From assembly GCA_000212915.1 (NCBI GenBank), contig CM001167.1:2286780-2350779 (forward strand): DNA of 64,000 nucleotides. The letters are read 5' to 3'. Origin of the DNA: Bacteroides coprosuis DSM 18011 (GTDB taxonomy: Bacteria > Bacteroidota > Bacteroidia > Bacteroidales > Bacteroidaceae). The notes beneath the pieces were generated by a model. That model saw nothing but the letters and a program-made list of their open reading frames with translations, did not search any database and was not told the origin of the DNA. A program made the position numbers and the translations under genes. How positions within the stretch are numbered: the first letter of the stretch is position 1; each line of letters opens with the position of its first letter. Below, piece by piece: positions 27,802-38,508 of the stretch.

Positions 27802-30800
27802 TCTTTTATCGCTTTTGATTCTACTTCTATTCCTATTCTATCTACATCAGCTACATTAATGGTGAGTTCTTCTCCCTCTCCTATAATTACATCTGACGCT
27901 CCTGCTTTATTGCTCTTTTTATACCAAGAGATATCAAAGTATTTAGAGGGGTTTTCAATTACCCCATCCGCTGTACCAACTAATGCTCTAGCTTTTATTT
28001 GGGTGATTCCTTCCTTTAATCGTGTGGGTGCGATGATGTCCACGTACAAACTGGAGGGGTATTGTCTTATGAACTTTGTTTCTGCTTCATAAGTACCGAA
28101 TATTACAGCATCAGGTGCTAGTGTATAAGGCGAAATCTTTTCTGTTTTTAACCATTCCTCATAGTCTTCAATATCAGTTACCTTAACTAGCTCCCATTCT
28201 CCATTTGTTACTTTGTATGTGTAAACATTATCTAGCCATAGATCATCTAGTATCTCCTCGAGTGATAAGTAGCCTATTGAATTTGTCCCATAGATTGGGT
28301 TGTCGTCGTAAATGTATTCAATGGTCACAAAATCGCCATTCTCTAGCTCTGGGTGAGTTATCAAGTTATCCTTGACAATTGCTTTTGATACGTCTAGGTA
28401 CTCTTTACCTACTTTGATAGACTCTAGTATTTGTATTGGATATCCTTCCTTTATAGTTATACCATCTTGGTATTGTTCTTCTAGTTGTATGGCATTATCA
28501 ATAAATATAGTTCCATTGGGGTATGTTATTAAATTGCCACTTGTAGATAAGTCTATCACTTTCGTCGTTCGTGTTGGATATATGACATAAAATTCCTTAC
28601 ACTCTTCCAATAGTTCACTGAATTTAAAAGATGTTTCTGATGTGTAGGTTATATGCTCCCCTTCTGTATGCCACCCTATTCCTACTTCATCATTTTCTCT
28701 TATGTTGGAGACATTTCCTGATATTACATTGTTTTTTTTCACACCTTCTGTGTAAAAATTAGGTATTATAGAAGAAGCTCCTTTATAGTAATTATCAGGA
28801 AGATTGTTATAACTTAGTTTTGTCCATATTCTTCCCTTTCCATACTTACTTTCTACAGGAGACCAGCCTAAAGGAATATCCCCTAATCTTAATCTCATTA
28901 TATTTTTATATAACTTCCCATTCTCTATGTAATCAGATACTGCTCCTATACTTTTTAACTCTAATTGGCTGTTTAAATACAAATTGGACTCGGTATATGG
29001 TATATATTCTAATAAAGCTTTATCAGATTCATACAGCATTATATTAGAGAATTTAATGTAATCTGTTCTCCTGTCTTGGTTTGTCCAAAAGAAATAATGC
29101 GTTTTGTCTCTATAATTACCATCATTGTCAGTTGTGAATTTGTGAGAGTACGCCTTATTTGTATCTATATTATCTAAAACATCAAACACTCCCCATCTTC
29201 TAACTAAATAACCAACATTTCCCTTATCACCATAAGATTCTATTTTATAACTGATTGTATATTCTGTATTTGGTTTTAAACTTGTGTATCCTCCAAAGCA
29301 ACTCAAACCTGCACCATCATCACTTGCCATTAATTCTAATGAACTCTCATACTTGTTGAATTTTATCTTCCAAGATGTGAATGGGGACATTAAATAAATA
29401 TTATCTGTTATATAGTTTTTATATCCTGGATTACTGTATGTATCCTGTATTTTTATTTTATCTGTAAACAGATTCTCCCCCACATTCTTAACCCTCATAG
29501 GAGTTTGAACAGATTTAACCCCTTCAAAGTAATCAGGTAAATTAACATCACACCATTCTTTAGATGGCTCATTCCCTGCTCCGAAGGTTTGGGTTAAATC
29601 TACTACTATAACATTAGTAGCTTGTATTTCTACAAACGTTGTATCATTTTCCCTTATACTTACAAAACCTCCCTTAAGATTATGCTAATAGTAATAGTAT
29701 TAGATAGTAGTTCAAATTCTTCTGAACCACTATGTCTTTGTAGTCGAGTTTGAGTAGTATCTGACATTACTATTGCTGCCCCCTTTGTTGAGGATTTAAC
29801 CATGGCTTTAAAATACAGTATATGGTTTGCTATTATTTTATCCCCTAAACTATTGGTAATTCCTACATATTGAGCCTCTGGTGTGAAGGAGACTATTCCG
29901 TTATTAATAGTAGCACTTCCAATAACTCCAGACCACCCTGTTTTTCCATCACTAAAATCCCCATTCTTAACCAACTGCTCAATAGTCAGCCCATTAATTC
30001 TATAATCTAACTTAGATGTTATAGGACTCTCAGGAAGATTGAAAATGTCTTTACCTTCAATAATAGTTTTATCAGGCATTGCATAAGTTAAAGGATTGCC
30101 GTGCTTATCAAAAAACCAATAAACCTCCTTGAGCTTATCATTAGAAATGTTCTTGGCTTTAATGATTACATTATCCATGTAGGCACTATCTACCTTTAAG
30201 GCATTAGTATATTGCCCCTCTACATAAAAAGAACAAGAGTTATCGATTAATTTATCCTTCTTATTTCCATCTACATAGTACCACTCCACAGCACTTTCAT
30301 GGACTTTATCTTTAGACACATACGCATTGATAGTATATATACGTTCCCCTTTTAGGGGATTATGCACCCAGTTTTGTGGCTTAGACAGACTCATTGTTAC
30401 ATTGGCATCACTCTGAGCTAGAGAAATACAACTCACAACAACCGAATCTTCAATCGTTATAACTTGCTTCTTTCTTGAGTCAAACCATTCTGGCCTATAG
30501 GATATCTCGAAAGGCTCTTCACTATTTTTGAAAACAGTTAGGTTAGCTCCTTCTATTTTAAAGTCATCATTTGAGTTAATCTTAACTCCATTTTCAAACC
30601 ACTCTAACCTGGATAATTCACCTACTTTATCCCCATTGGGTATAGAGCCACTTGGGTCTGATATATCTATTTTAGGACGTAGAATTAAAGGATTAATAAA
30701 CCGATCGGGAACAAATAATGCAGATTCTGCGTAATAGTTCTGCTTCAAAGAGCCATTAATAATATCTAATCCTTTAAGAATCGATACTGCATCATAAATA

Positions 30801-30832
30801 GTAGCTATCGACTTTTCATTTCTTATTTTCAT
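27798..30832 (-). pseudogene. Large phage tail/fibre protein, frameshifted (about 1010 residues)
   Basis: Two long frames belong together. The first (from 30832) is 390 residues (MKIRNEKSIATIYDAVSILKG ... EELLSNTITIS). Near 29680 one base is missing. The sense continues as HNLKGGFVSIRENDTTFVEIQ, then VIVVDLTQTFGAGNEPSKEW (a motif frequent in phage tail proteins: 'DLTQxFGAGNEPxKEW') and on through the 566-residue frame to 27798. Two carbohydrate-binding-like regions are plausible (NGDFSDGKTGWSG near residue 290; ENLFTDKIKIQDTYSN near 450). This is probably the main side-fibre protein. The frameshift destroys it. Confidence 0.65.
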
Positions 30833-32720
30833 ATAACAACTTCTTTATCTATTTTCTTAATCTCTTTACCATCACGTACATAAGCTGTGCATATAAACTT
30901 GGAGTAATCTGATAAATCATCCATATCATCTTGCGTGATTGTCAATTTATTTGTGTTTCCTGCGTGATTCACATTCCACGCATTATCACCATTTATATTG
31001 CCTGTCTCTCTAGTCCACTTCCAATCTAAGTCGTCTATAAACGCTGTTATATCTTCATTCCCCATAAAGACTTTAGCCGTTATGTTCGCTGTGAAAGACG
31101 AATTAGGTCGATAAACAAAACCCCCATCAGAATAAAGCTCAAGTGATAATTTCTCGTTACCACTAACCATCACCCAATCGGTAGCATTCCATTTAGGCTC
31201 TTGAGTAGTGGATTCCACAATACATCGCCAACGACAATCTAAATGCCATACATCATCACCTTCATAAGGATAACTACGACCATCGGTATACTCTTTCCCT
31301 TGCTCCCAAGCTCCTCTATCCTTGAAGTCGATAATGGGATTGCCTTGATAATCAACTCGAATAAGGTCCTGGATTAATGCACCACGAGCATAAAAGTACG
31401 GTTGCTCGTAATTGATGGGTTTATCTTCAAAGGCTTTTAGCTTTAAAGGTTTCCCCCAAAATGCCGAGTAGTTGCTCTCTTCAAGTATAGGCTTAGTAAC
31501 ACCATTTAAAAACATAATGCAACCTTCTGTGCTCGATAGGTACCAGGTCGTTTGACGAGATTTGTCAATCGCATTACCTCAGCGATGCACCACCATTTTT
31601 TCAGTAGGTACGAAGTTCTTTTCTGTTGGAGTTTCATCGTCTGGATAGACAACAACAGTTGCTGTGTTGGCTGAAGTATTTACGTTTAAAACTCTTGTCC
31701 ATGAAGTATAATACTCTCCCCCTGCAGTAAGGTTGTTCACGATACCACGCAAAACATCTCCTTCATGTAAGGCTATAAAGTCGTTATCCCATCGCTTCCT
31801 AAAGGTTAGTCTATAGGTAGTATCGTCTATCTTTTCTACTTTCTCTATCAGTCCGCTTTCGGTAAAAACAATATCTCCTTCAGTTGCTGATAATCTGTTA
31901 TAGATCAGCTCTAGTACCTTTAGATAGCTTCGTACTTCCAAGCTTTCAACTTGTGCTTTTCCTTGCGAATCGATTGCTGCACCTTTACCTGCAACAAGTG
32001 AATTAACGTACTCTCCAAATTCTGCTCCACCGAGTAGTTGAAGTAGGTGCTCTGTTTTGTCGCTTCTGTCTTTTCTTAAAAATGTGCTTAATGAACGTAA
32101 TGCAGAAAACACATTACGGTCTGTTGGCTTTGTGCTATCGTGTTGGGTAATAAGATATACCCCCTTGTGTGCGGATTGGTATATTTGCTCCTTATAGACA
32201 AGTTCGTTCACCTTGTCTTCTAGCTCATTTAGTCTTGAATAAGATGCTGTTTCTCCAACAAAATAAGTTGGGTTATCATAAGGCTTATCGAGCGAGTATT
32301 CATAACCAATAATTCTGCTTTCCCTACCCTCTTCAAAGTAGGTAGGATTAATTAAATTGACCTTATCTCCTAATTCAAACGTTCTGATATCTCCGTTATT
32401 AAACATAAAGTCAGACATCATTTGATTTTCGTAAGTAGAAGGATCAATTTTTAATTTCTCTACATACTCTATTGCTTTTTCTCTCAGCCGTTGTTCTGCT
32501 TCAGGTAGAAGTTGGTCGTCAATAAACTTCGTGTCGTAACCATACAGAACAAACTTATCCCCCACCTTTGGCTTTAAAACATCATCAGGAAGTAACCTAT
32601 CATAGTCCTCATTACGGATTATCTCAAATTCATTAGACTTCTCGTGAAAGCCTAGAGCGAAATCCATTCCATTTAATGCACCGCTCTGAAAGGTTATACG
32701 TAGCTCTTCATTTGGTAGGA
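30829..32720 (-). pseudogene. Phage tail-tip/endopeptidase-like protein: 5' end lost, internal TGA
   Basis: The segment upstream of 31579 (EYILPNEELRITFQSGALNG, MDFALGFHEKSNEFEIIRNEDY ... KPKVGDKFVLYGYD ... RESRIIGYEYSLDKPYDNPTYFVG) is the middle of a tail protein of the kind often labelled prophage endopeptidase tail. TGA at 31579-31581 interrupts VVHR-x-GNAIDKSRQTTWYLSS. The downstream 228 residues (from 31515) are in the same frame, so Trp TGG to TGA is the likely change. At about 32720 the tail gene stops and a cas9 fragment begins on the same strand, out of register, so the N terminus is gone. The junction shows no IS. Confidence 0.7.
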
Positions 32721-32725
32721 TATAC

Positions 32726-33775
32726 TCATCTTAGTATTTGCTCTAGCTCTTCTACATAGTAGTTGCGCTCGATGTGTTTGATCAGCCCACCTCTTATTTT
32801 TTGATTGGGTTTGTTTAGTAAAGTTTGGTAGATGTAAGCACCTACAGTTAGTCCGCTCTTTTCGAGGTCATTTTCTGTCTTCTTCTTGACCAAGGTCCAG
32901 TCGTCTTCTTTGGGGCTACTAAAGCTTCGCCTAACCTCACCTTCCTTATCTAGCTTAGGCTTCCCTTCTTTGTCTAGATGGGTTGTTACAATAAACTCTT
33001 TGACTAATCCTTTCCAGTTGTCAAGGGGCTCACTGCTCTGTCTTTTGTAGATCCAGCCATTTTCCAGATGTACAAAATACCAAGGTTTCTTAGATTGGTC
33101 TTCAGGATCTACCTCTACATCTACTACTTTTAAGGCATGGTACTCCACCAGCTTATCTGTTGGAGTGTCTTCGAGCTCTCCTCTACGCTGGTAATAGCCG
33201 CGCTTGGTATTGAAATGAAGCAGTAGCCAAGCGAGTTCATGCTTCGTGATGGGCTGAGTAAGGGCTTTCTTGCGTAAGTAATAGATGGTCCAGTCTAGGG
33301 GTACGGGTGTTTGGCTGGTCTCAAAGAGCTGGGCTTGTGTCTGCTTCAGATCTTCTAGCATTTCTAGGTATGTGCTGTAAAATAAGAATTGGTGTCCATC
33401 GGCAGTGGGTACCCAAGCTAGTTTGACCTCTGTGCCCGGCAAAAACTTGCCATAGGTTTTGCTGTTTCGTGGATCCCAGCCTATGCTATCTGCATAATGT
33501 TTGGGTAGGAAATCGAGGATATGTAGCACACGGTGCAAACGCTCTCTACGTAGCAATGAGCGCTCACGTAGGCGTCTGATTCCTCTATAGTCTGTTCTAC
33601 TTGCTGTTGATGAAACTGTTTGTCCTTGTCCAAACTTATCTAGGATATCTTGCGACATAGGGATTATGCGGCTCCCCAGCTTTTCTATCTGACTTGGTTC
33701 TCCTTCTTGATTGGTGTTAACAACTGCCCAACCTACACTGTTGGTACCTATATCCAGGCCTAATATCTTTTTCAT
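32726..33775 (-). pseudogene. cas9: Truncated second Cas9 (first 349 residues), open reading frame intact
   Basis: Starts MKKILGLDIGTNSVGWAVV (RuvC-I with Asp8), has the bridge helix RRLRERSLLRRERLHRV and the first part of the recognition lobe (YGKFLPG; PLDWTIYYLRKKALTQ; AWLLLHFNTKRGYYQRRG; IRGGLIKHIERNYYVEELEQIL). It stops at TGA after EQILR, where the full-length protein at 1463-5977 continues EQILETQQKF. RuvC-II, HNH, RuvC-III and the PAM domain are absent, so it cannot cut DNA as Cas9 does. No stop or frameshift lies within the 349 codons, although the flanking prophage genes carry many. It could be a relic or a short guide-binding protein. A tracrRNA lies just upstream. Confidence 0.9.
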
Positions 33776-33853
33776 TTTGTACTTGTGTTTGTCAATTTTT
33801 CACAATTTATAAAAAATAAGATGATATTCCTTTTCTTATCCTAAATAAATACT

Positions 33854-33860
33854 TACCTTG
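33854..33860 (+). promoter_or_regulatory. -7-like box of tracrRNA B promoter
   Basis: TACCTTG ends 6 bp before the anti-repeat, the same offset as TATATTG at the first tracrRNA locus. A clear -33 TTTG is not visible; T-rich DNA lies at the expected distance. Confidence 0.4.
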
Positions 33861-33865
33861 CCAAT

Positions 33866-33937
33866 GTTTTGAAGCAATTCACAATAAGGATTATTCCGTT
33901 GTGAAAACATTTAAGGTGGGGAAACTCACCTTTTTTT
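33866..33937 (+). ncRNA. tracrRNA, complete (anti-repeat, nexus, terminator)
   Basis: The anti-repeat GTTTTGAAGCAATTCACAA (33866-33884) is identical to that at 6069-6087 and complementary to the repeat of the array at the left end of the window. It is followed by AAGGATTATTCCGTTGTG, a nexus-like region, and a terminal hairpin GGTGGG-GAAA-CTCACC (33915-33930) with seven T. The size, about 72 nt, and the order are those of Bacteroidetes II-C tracrRNAs. The gene is divergent from the truncated cas9. Because its anti-repeat matches the array, its product could pair with those crRNAs and serve the full-length Cas9 in trans (inference). Confidence 0.85.
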
Positions 33938-34008
33938 ATGCCCTTTTTTCTCAGATTACCTTAAAAAAAGTAGTTGCTACCCTTAGATATAGACGATTAT
34001 ATATAATA

Positions 34009-34050
34009 TTAAGAAGAGGTTACCTTTAATTAGGCAACCTCTTCTTAGTT
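34009..34050 (-). terminator. Terminator of the BCCT transporter gene
   Basis: An 11-bp stem (34011-34021 with 34036-34046) lies 20 bp after the transporter stop on the minus strand, followed by an AT-rich tract. Confidence 0.65.
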
Positions 34051-34066
34051 ATCTGAAGTATCTTGA

Positions 34067-36084
34067 TTAATCTATATTTTCACTATTGATGAAAAGATCA
34101 TGTTCTTTCTCTGATGTGAGAGAAAGGTAGCGTTCGTATTGCTTCATCACATCACTAATAACCTCTTCTTTGGTGAAGTACTGAATATCGTAGCCCGGAC
34201 GATCATCGCCAAAATAGGTAACGGGTATAAATACTCGTTTGGTATGAAACTGAGGAGCATTCTTTTCTTCGATCAGGTAATCGGATATGGATTTAGGTTC
34301 AGCACGTACCCCATAAACAAAGTCCATCATGGTTTCATATTCAATCACAATCTCAATAGCATGTTCGGGTAAAGTCTTTGTGTGGATCAGCGTATGCACT
34401 CCCCTTGATTCCAATTCTTCTTTAAGGGCTTCAAAGGCAGGTTTTACCGTATCTTCAAGGTATTTATGTACATCTTGTTTCTTACTATTGCTTAATATTT
34501 TATCCAGACGTTTTTTCCAAAATGCACCCGACCAATATTCGGTAGAAGGAGAGAAATCTCTGCTATAATACTTCTTATCAATATACATCCCTTTATAGGT
34601 ACTGTGACAAAACAGCAACATGATGATTCCAAAAGGTAAGGCAGTAATCAATGTCATAGTTTGCATCGTTTCTAAGCCATCCAGATTGAGTAGTATCAGA
34701 GCTAAGACGGATAGCAAAGCACCCCAAAATACATTTTGCCAGATAGGAGATTTCTTGGCATTCTTGGAGGCAATGTTATTCATCACAAAGATGGCAGAGT
34801 CTGCCGAGGTAACAAAGAATACAAATATAATGAATAGAGTAAGGGCACTGACCAAGGTTTTCAGAGGGAAATACTCCAAAAATCTAAAGAGCAACACATC
34901 TGCCTGACTAGCCATACCCGAAAGTGCTCCACTTGCCACGTGTTCATCAATCCAGATGGCACTGTTTCCGAAGATTGTCATCCATACAAAAATAAATAGA
35001 GATGGAATAAACAGCACAGCCATAATAAATTCACGAATGGTTCTTCCTTTTGATATTCGAGCAATAAATAGCCCTACATAAGGCGACCAAGAGATCCACC
35101 ATGCCCAGTATAATATAGTCCAATTGTAATGCCAAGGCAAACGCTCGGGTTCGTAAGCATAGGTATTAAATGTATATTCAAAAAAGTGAGAAGTATAATG
35201 TCCAAGTCCTTCAATAAATGAACGAAGTAGATAAACTGTCGGACCAGTAAAAAGAATAAAAAGCATTAATACCACAGATGCTATAACATTAATCTGGCTA
35301 AGGTACTTCACTCCTTTATTCAGTCCACTAGAAGCAGATAGCACCGCTAAAGACATAATTATTACCACCAACATTATCTGAGTTCCAAAGCTAATATGAG
35401 GGATAATACCCATGGCTTCCAACCCAGCCGATAGCTGAATCACTCCCAATCCTAGAGAGGTGGTTAAACCAAAGAAAGTGGTACATAGTGCAAAAATATC
35501 AATTACATCTCCTACTTTACCTTGTATTTTATCTTTAAAGATAGGGTATAAAAGCAACTACGCAAAGAGAGTGGAAGCTTATAACGATAAGCAAAATAAG
35601 CCAATGATAGCCCCACCGTGCCATAAATAGCCCAAGCATGAATGCCCCAGTGAAAGAACGTATAAGTTTGAACTCGCTTAAGCAGTTCTGAGTGATCGAG
35701 TCCTTGCAAAGAGGGTTCAACAAAATGGCCAAGGGGTTCGGCAACTCCAAAGAACATCAAGCCAATTCCCATTCCTGCTGCAAACAACATGGAGATCCAA
35801 GAGAAGAAAGAATATTCTGGCTTGGAACCAGCTCTACCCAAACGAATCTTTCCATATTTACTCACGGCTAAGAACAGTAAGAAAAAGATAAATACGGTAA
35901 CAATCGTGACATACAACCAATTGAAATTGGTAGATATGGAATCTTTTAAATATCCCAACACTTTCAACGCCTTTACTGGGAATAATCCACAAAATAAGGA
36001 TACGCCAATGATAAAAATAAGGCTAGGAATCGTTATCGTTTTATTAAAACTAGAGTAAAAAACTTTGTTCTTTTTTGCCATCAT
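34067..36084 (-). pseudogene. BCCT-family betaine/choline/carnitine transporter, frameshifted
   Basis: The first frame (from 36084) has the N-terminal helices and AAGMGIGLMFFGVAEPLGHF, the glycine-rich substrate/sodium helix of BCCT carriers, up to YKLPLSLRSCFY. Near 35545 two extra bases (or one missing) shift the frame, which resumes as YPIFKDKIQGKVGDVIDIFALCTTFFGLTTSLGLGV. It then contains the family signature WTILYWAWWISWSPYVGLFIARISKGRTIREF. A cytoplasmic C-terminal tail of about 170 residues follows. The whole protein would have about 670 residues. It imports compatible solutes with Na+ or H+. As given it is disrupted; a base-calling error is possible. Confidence 0.85.
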
Positions 36085-36525
36085 ATATTCTTTTCAAATT
36101 TCGGAAATGGTAAAGATAATAAAAACAAAAAACTCTATTTTGTAAGTAAATAGCCCAACTAAAAGACTATTTTAACAAATCAAAATCAATAAAACTCATA
36201 AATAAAACAATATAGGCTATCAATATGAAACTATCATTTATCATAGTCATACTACTGAAGCCAATATTCTATACTAAATATTTAGTAGAAAGACACTCTA
36301 CAAAATATAACTCATTACAAAACTAAATTGTTTTTATTTTTTAATAATCTTTAGGATTAAACGGAGAGAAAACAAAGTGGCCGACAACTCCCTTCTAAGC
36401 TGTTTTCTTGTTGATATAAACATCCTAAAACCTTTTTTGCATTTTTATATACACATAATCTTCCCTGATTTGGGATCTAAAATGCTCTACTCAGTTCATA
36501 GTTGAGCCAACTCTGACAAATGGGG
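36085..36525. other. Non-coding region between BCCT and GNAT genes
   Basis: AT-rich. No supported ORF, hairpin or repeat was found. It contains the transporter's upstream region and the 3' flank of the acetyltransferase gene. Confidence 0.45.
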
Positions 36526-37026
36526 TTATTTAAACTCTTTATGGTATGAGGTTTCATCTCCTCGCACCCAATAGACCATTTGTAGAAACGTATAGGGATG
36601 TTTATCTACCTGATGCGAATATTCGTGAACGGGCTCAAAACCCAATCTACGTACTAAGGATAATGCTCGATGATTAAAAAGGGGGAGATCTACCCGAATG
36701 ACACTAGGATGACTGCGTTTTACTATAAAATCGATGCCAAAGGGCATAAACTGGATTCCCCAGCCTTTGCCCGTCCAACTCGGTTTCATGCCGCAATCCA
36801 TATCAACAATACCTTTTTCATTTTCTTTAAAACTAAAAAAACCAATCAGTTCACCATCCGCAAAGACACTAAAGTAATCGTCTCTACGGGACTGAACAGA
36901 TAAAAACTGAGCAAATTCATGGGTATTGACATCTCTATCGTAAAAAGCATAGACCCCGTCGTAATGCCAATTTGCTGCAATCTCCTTTGCCTCTGGTTGA
37001 GTCATGGGTAGAATGTTAAGCTTCAT
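36526..37026 (-). CDS. GNAT-family N-acetyltransferase
   Basis: 166 residues. GNAT fold elements: FSVFADGELIGFFSFKENEKG (strands 2-3), VDMDCGMKPSWTGKGWGIQFM (strand 4 and the acetyl-CoA pyrophosphate loop, with TGKGWG in place of the usual Q/RxxGxG/A), and FNHRALSLVRRLGFEPVHEY (helix 4, strand 6). It transfers an acetyl group from acetyl-CoA to an unknown amine. Its start is about 140 bp downstream (minus strand) of a copy of the hipBA operator region at 37168-37228, so it may share HipB control (inference). No lesion is seen. Confidence 0.85.
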   Translation of the reverse strand: MKLNILPMTQPEAKEIAANWHYDGVYAFYDRDVNTHEFAQFLSVQSRRDDYFSVFADGELIGFFSFKENEKGIVDMDCGMKPSWTGKGWGIQFMPFGIDFIVKRSHPSVIRVDLPLFNHRALSLVRRLGFEPVHEYSHQVDKHPYTFLQMVYWVRGDETSYHKEFK

Positions 37027-37167
37027 AGTACACGCTATTTAAGATAAGGCTAATAAAGGTATAAATTATGAAGAAGAACTCCCTCCTTTTCTTCCAATAA
37101 TTTATTCTTTTATTTAGACTCAAAAGGGTGAACTTAGCTCTTTACTCAAGGGAAAATTAAGATAAAT

Positions 37168-37228
37168 GTATTCTACACTATACATTATTGTCTTTTTTGT
37201 ACACTATAGTATACATTCTAAAGAAAAT
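37168..37228 (-). repeat. Second copy of the hipBA promoter/operator region
   Basis: About 60 bp matching 38797-38858 in the same orientation: GTATTCTACACTATAC (37168-37183), CTTTTTTGTACACTATAG and ATACATTCTAAAGAAAA. Both 16-bp operator-like palindromes are kept (GTA...TAC, the second at 37199-37214), but the -7 box TATATTTG of the hip promoter has become AATAATG. It lies just after hipA and upstream of the GNAT gene. Confidence 0.75.
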
Positions 37229-37234
37229 AGTATG

Positions 37235-38494
37235 TTATAAGTCAAAGGCTGGAGACATTGATTCTTGTTCAATGGAAGAAATTTTTAAGGTCGTTGCTCT
37301 GTTTCTCCATTTTTGGACACTCCTTTTTACTCGATCTATTATAAAGTGAGCCTCCTCTGCTTTCAACCGAAAGTATTCTGCTTGTTCCTGAACTAAGTCC
37401 AGACTTAATGAGTTATCAGTATCAGAAATATTCAATTTCAAACCCATACCGTATGGATTGGGATTAATATCATAGGCGGGGGAAAGTATCCAACCTTTAT
37501 CTGTTAAAAGAAAGCCGTGATTCCTAAGATGATCGTCCGTGTTTTTTACACAAATAGAGAAGACAATTCTTCTAAATAGTTCTTCTAAATCCTCTTTTAC
37601 AGATGCACCGTATTGAATGATAAACTCTACAATATCTAGATAACTGACTCCCGAAGTATAATCGTCTCCATCGGTATTGCCTAGCAAAGTCATGGCCGAA
37701 GCAAAGTGAATGCGTGAACCCTCTCTTCTTCTATCAAATCGCTGGGTAAGGAATGTATGGTTATTAGAGTTGAATTTTCGAACCTTAGATTGCGCCATTT
37801 TCACTCCTGCATCTAGAGCCAATTGATAGGTGAGGAACTCCCATAAACCTATATCAAACTGATCATTTACGCTAGGAAACTTAGCTATCCACAAAGAATT
37901 ATCTGTATCTAAGACATTGACTTTTGGGCGAGCACCTCCTAAAGAAGAACCTGGGGTAATCAATATATTCAGCCATTTAGCCAAACTAGGATCATCTTGC
38001 TGGAGTCCTTTTTCAAAAGCCAAACTAGCATTTTCTAGTTCTCTTATTTTTGTGATGGGAGGTGTCGGTTGGTTATTGTTATTATCTAAAAAATCTCCGT
38101 CTATATCAGTAGTTTTAAATCGTAATGCTCCCATTCGAGTTTGATCATGAACTCCCAGAAGATAATCGGATTCATACAGACGTTTATTTTCTTTTTTCAT
38201 CTGGCGAGCCTTGATACTTTCTCGTCTTTGCATTAAAACTCTACCCCATCTATCGGGAGAAGAATCGAGAAACAAACCGAAATTGGTTTTTTCCTCAGCT
38301 GCATTATGTTGCCTACCCGAAAAGAATCGTAATTCAGGATCAAGGATACGGGAGGTATTTGATTGTAGCCAAAGGGCATCATACTCAAAAGAAAATATTT
38401 CTTTGCCTCTCACCACATCTGCATAGAGTGTCCCCATAAGTTGGGCTTCCTTATTTTCCAACCAATCCGCGAATACATAAATTACTTTTTCCAT
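37235..38494 (-). CDS. hipA: HipA-type serine/threonine kinase toxin
   Basis: 419 residues. HipA N-subdomain 1 at the start (VYVFADWLENKEAQLMGTLYADVVRGKEIFSFEYD), NFGLFLDSSPDRWGRVLM, the phosphate-binding loop GSSLGGARPKVNV (about 183-195), then the catalytic block FSICVKNTDDHLRNHGFLL (Asp) and the Mg-binding WILSPAYDINP. In E. coli the family phosphorylates glutamyl-tRNA synthetase and causes growth arrest; the target here is unknown. It is 14 bp downstream of hipB and forms an operon with it. All key residues are present. Confidence 0.92.
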   Translation of the reverse strand: MEKVIYVFADWLENKEAQLMGTLYADVVRGKEIFSFEYDALWLQSNTSRILDPELRFFSGRQHNAAEEKTNFGLFLDSSPDRWGRVLMQRRESIKARQMKKENKRLYESDYLLGVHDQTRMGALRFKTTDIDGDFLDNNNNQPTPPITKIRELENASLAFEKGLQQDDPSLAKWLNILITPGSSLGGARPKVNVLDTDNSLWIAKFPSVNDQFDIGLWEFLTYQLALDAGVKMAQSKVRKFNSNNHTFLTQRFDRRREGSRIHFASAMTLLGNTDGDDYTSGVSYLDIVEFIIQYGASVKEDLEELFRRIVFSICVKNTDDHLRNHGFLLTDKGWILSPAYDINPNPYGMGLKLNISDTDNSLSLDLVQEQAEYFRLKAEEAHFIIDRVKRSVQKWRNRATTLKISSIEQESMSPAFDL

Positions 38495-38508
38495 ATCCTT
38501 AGACTCTT

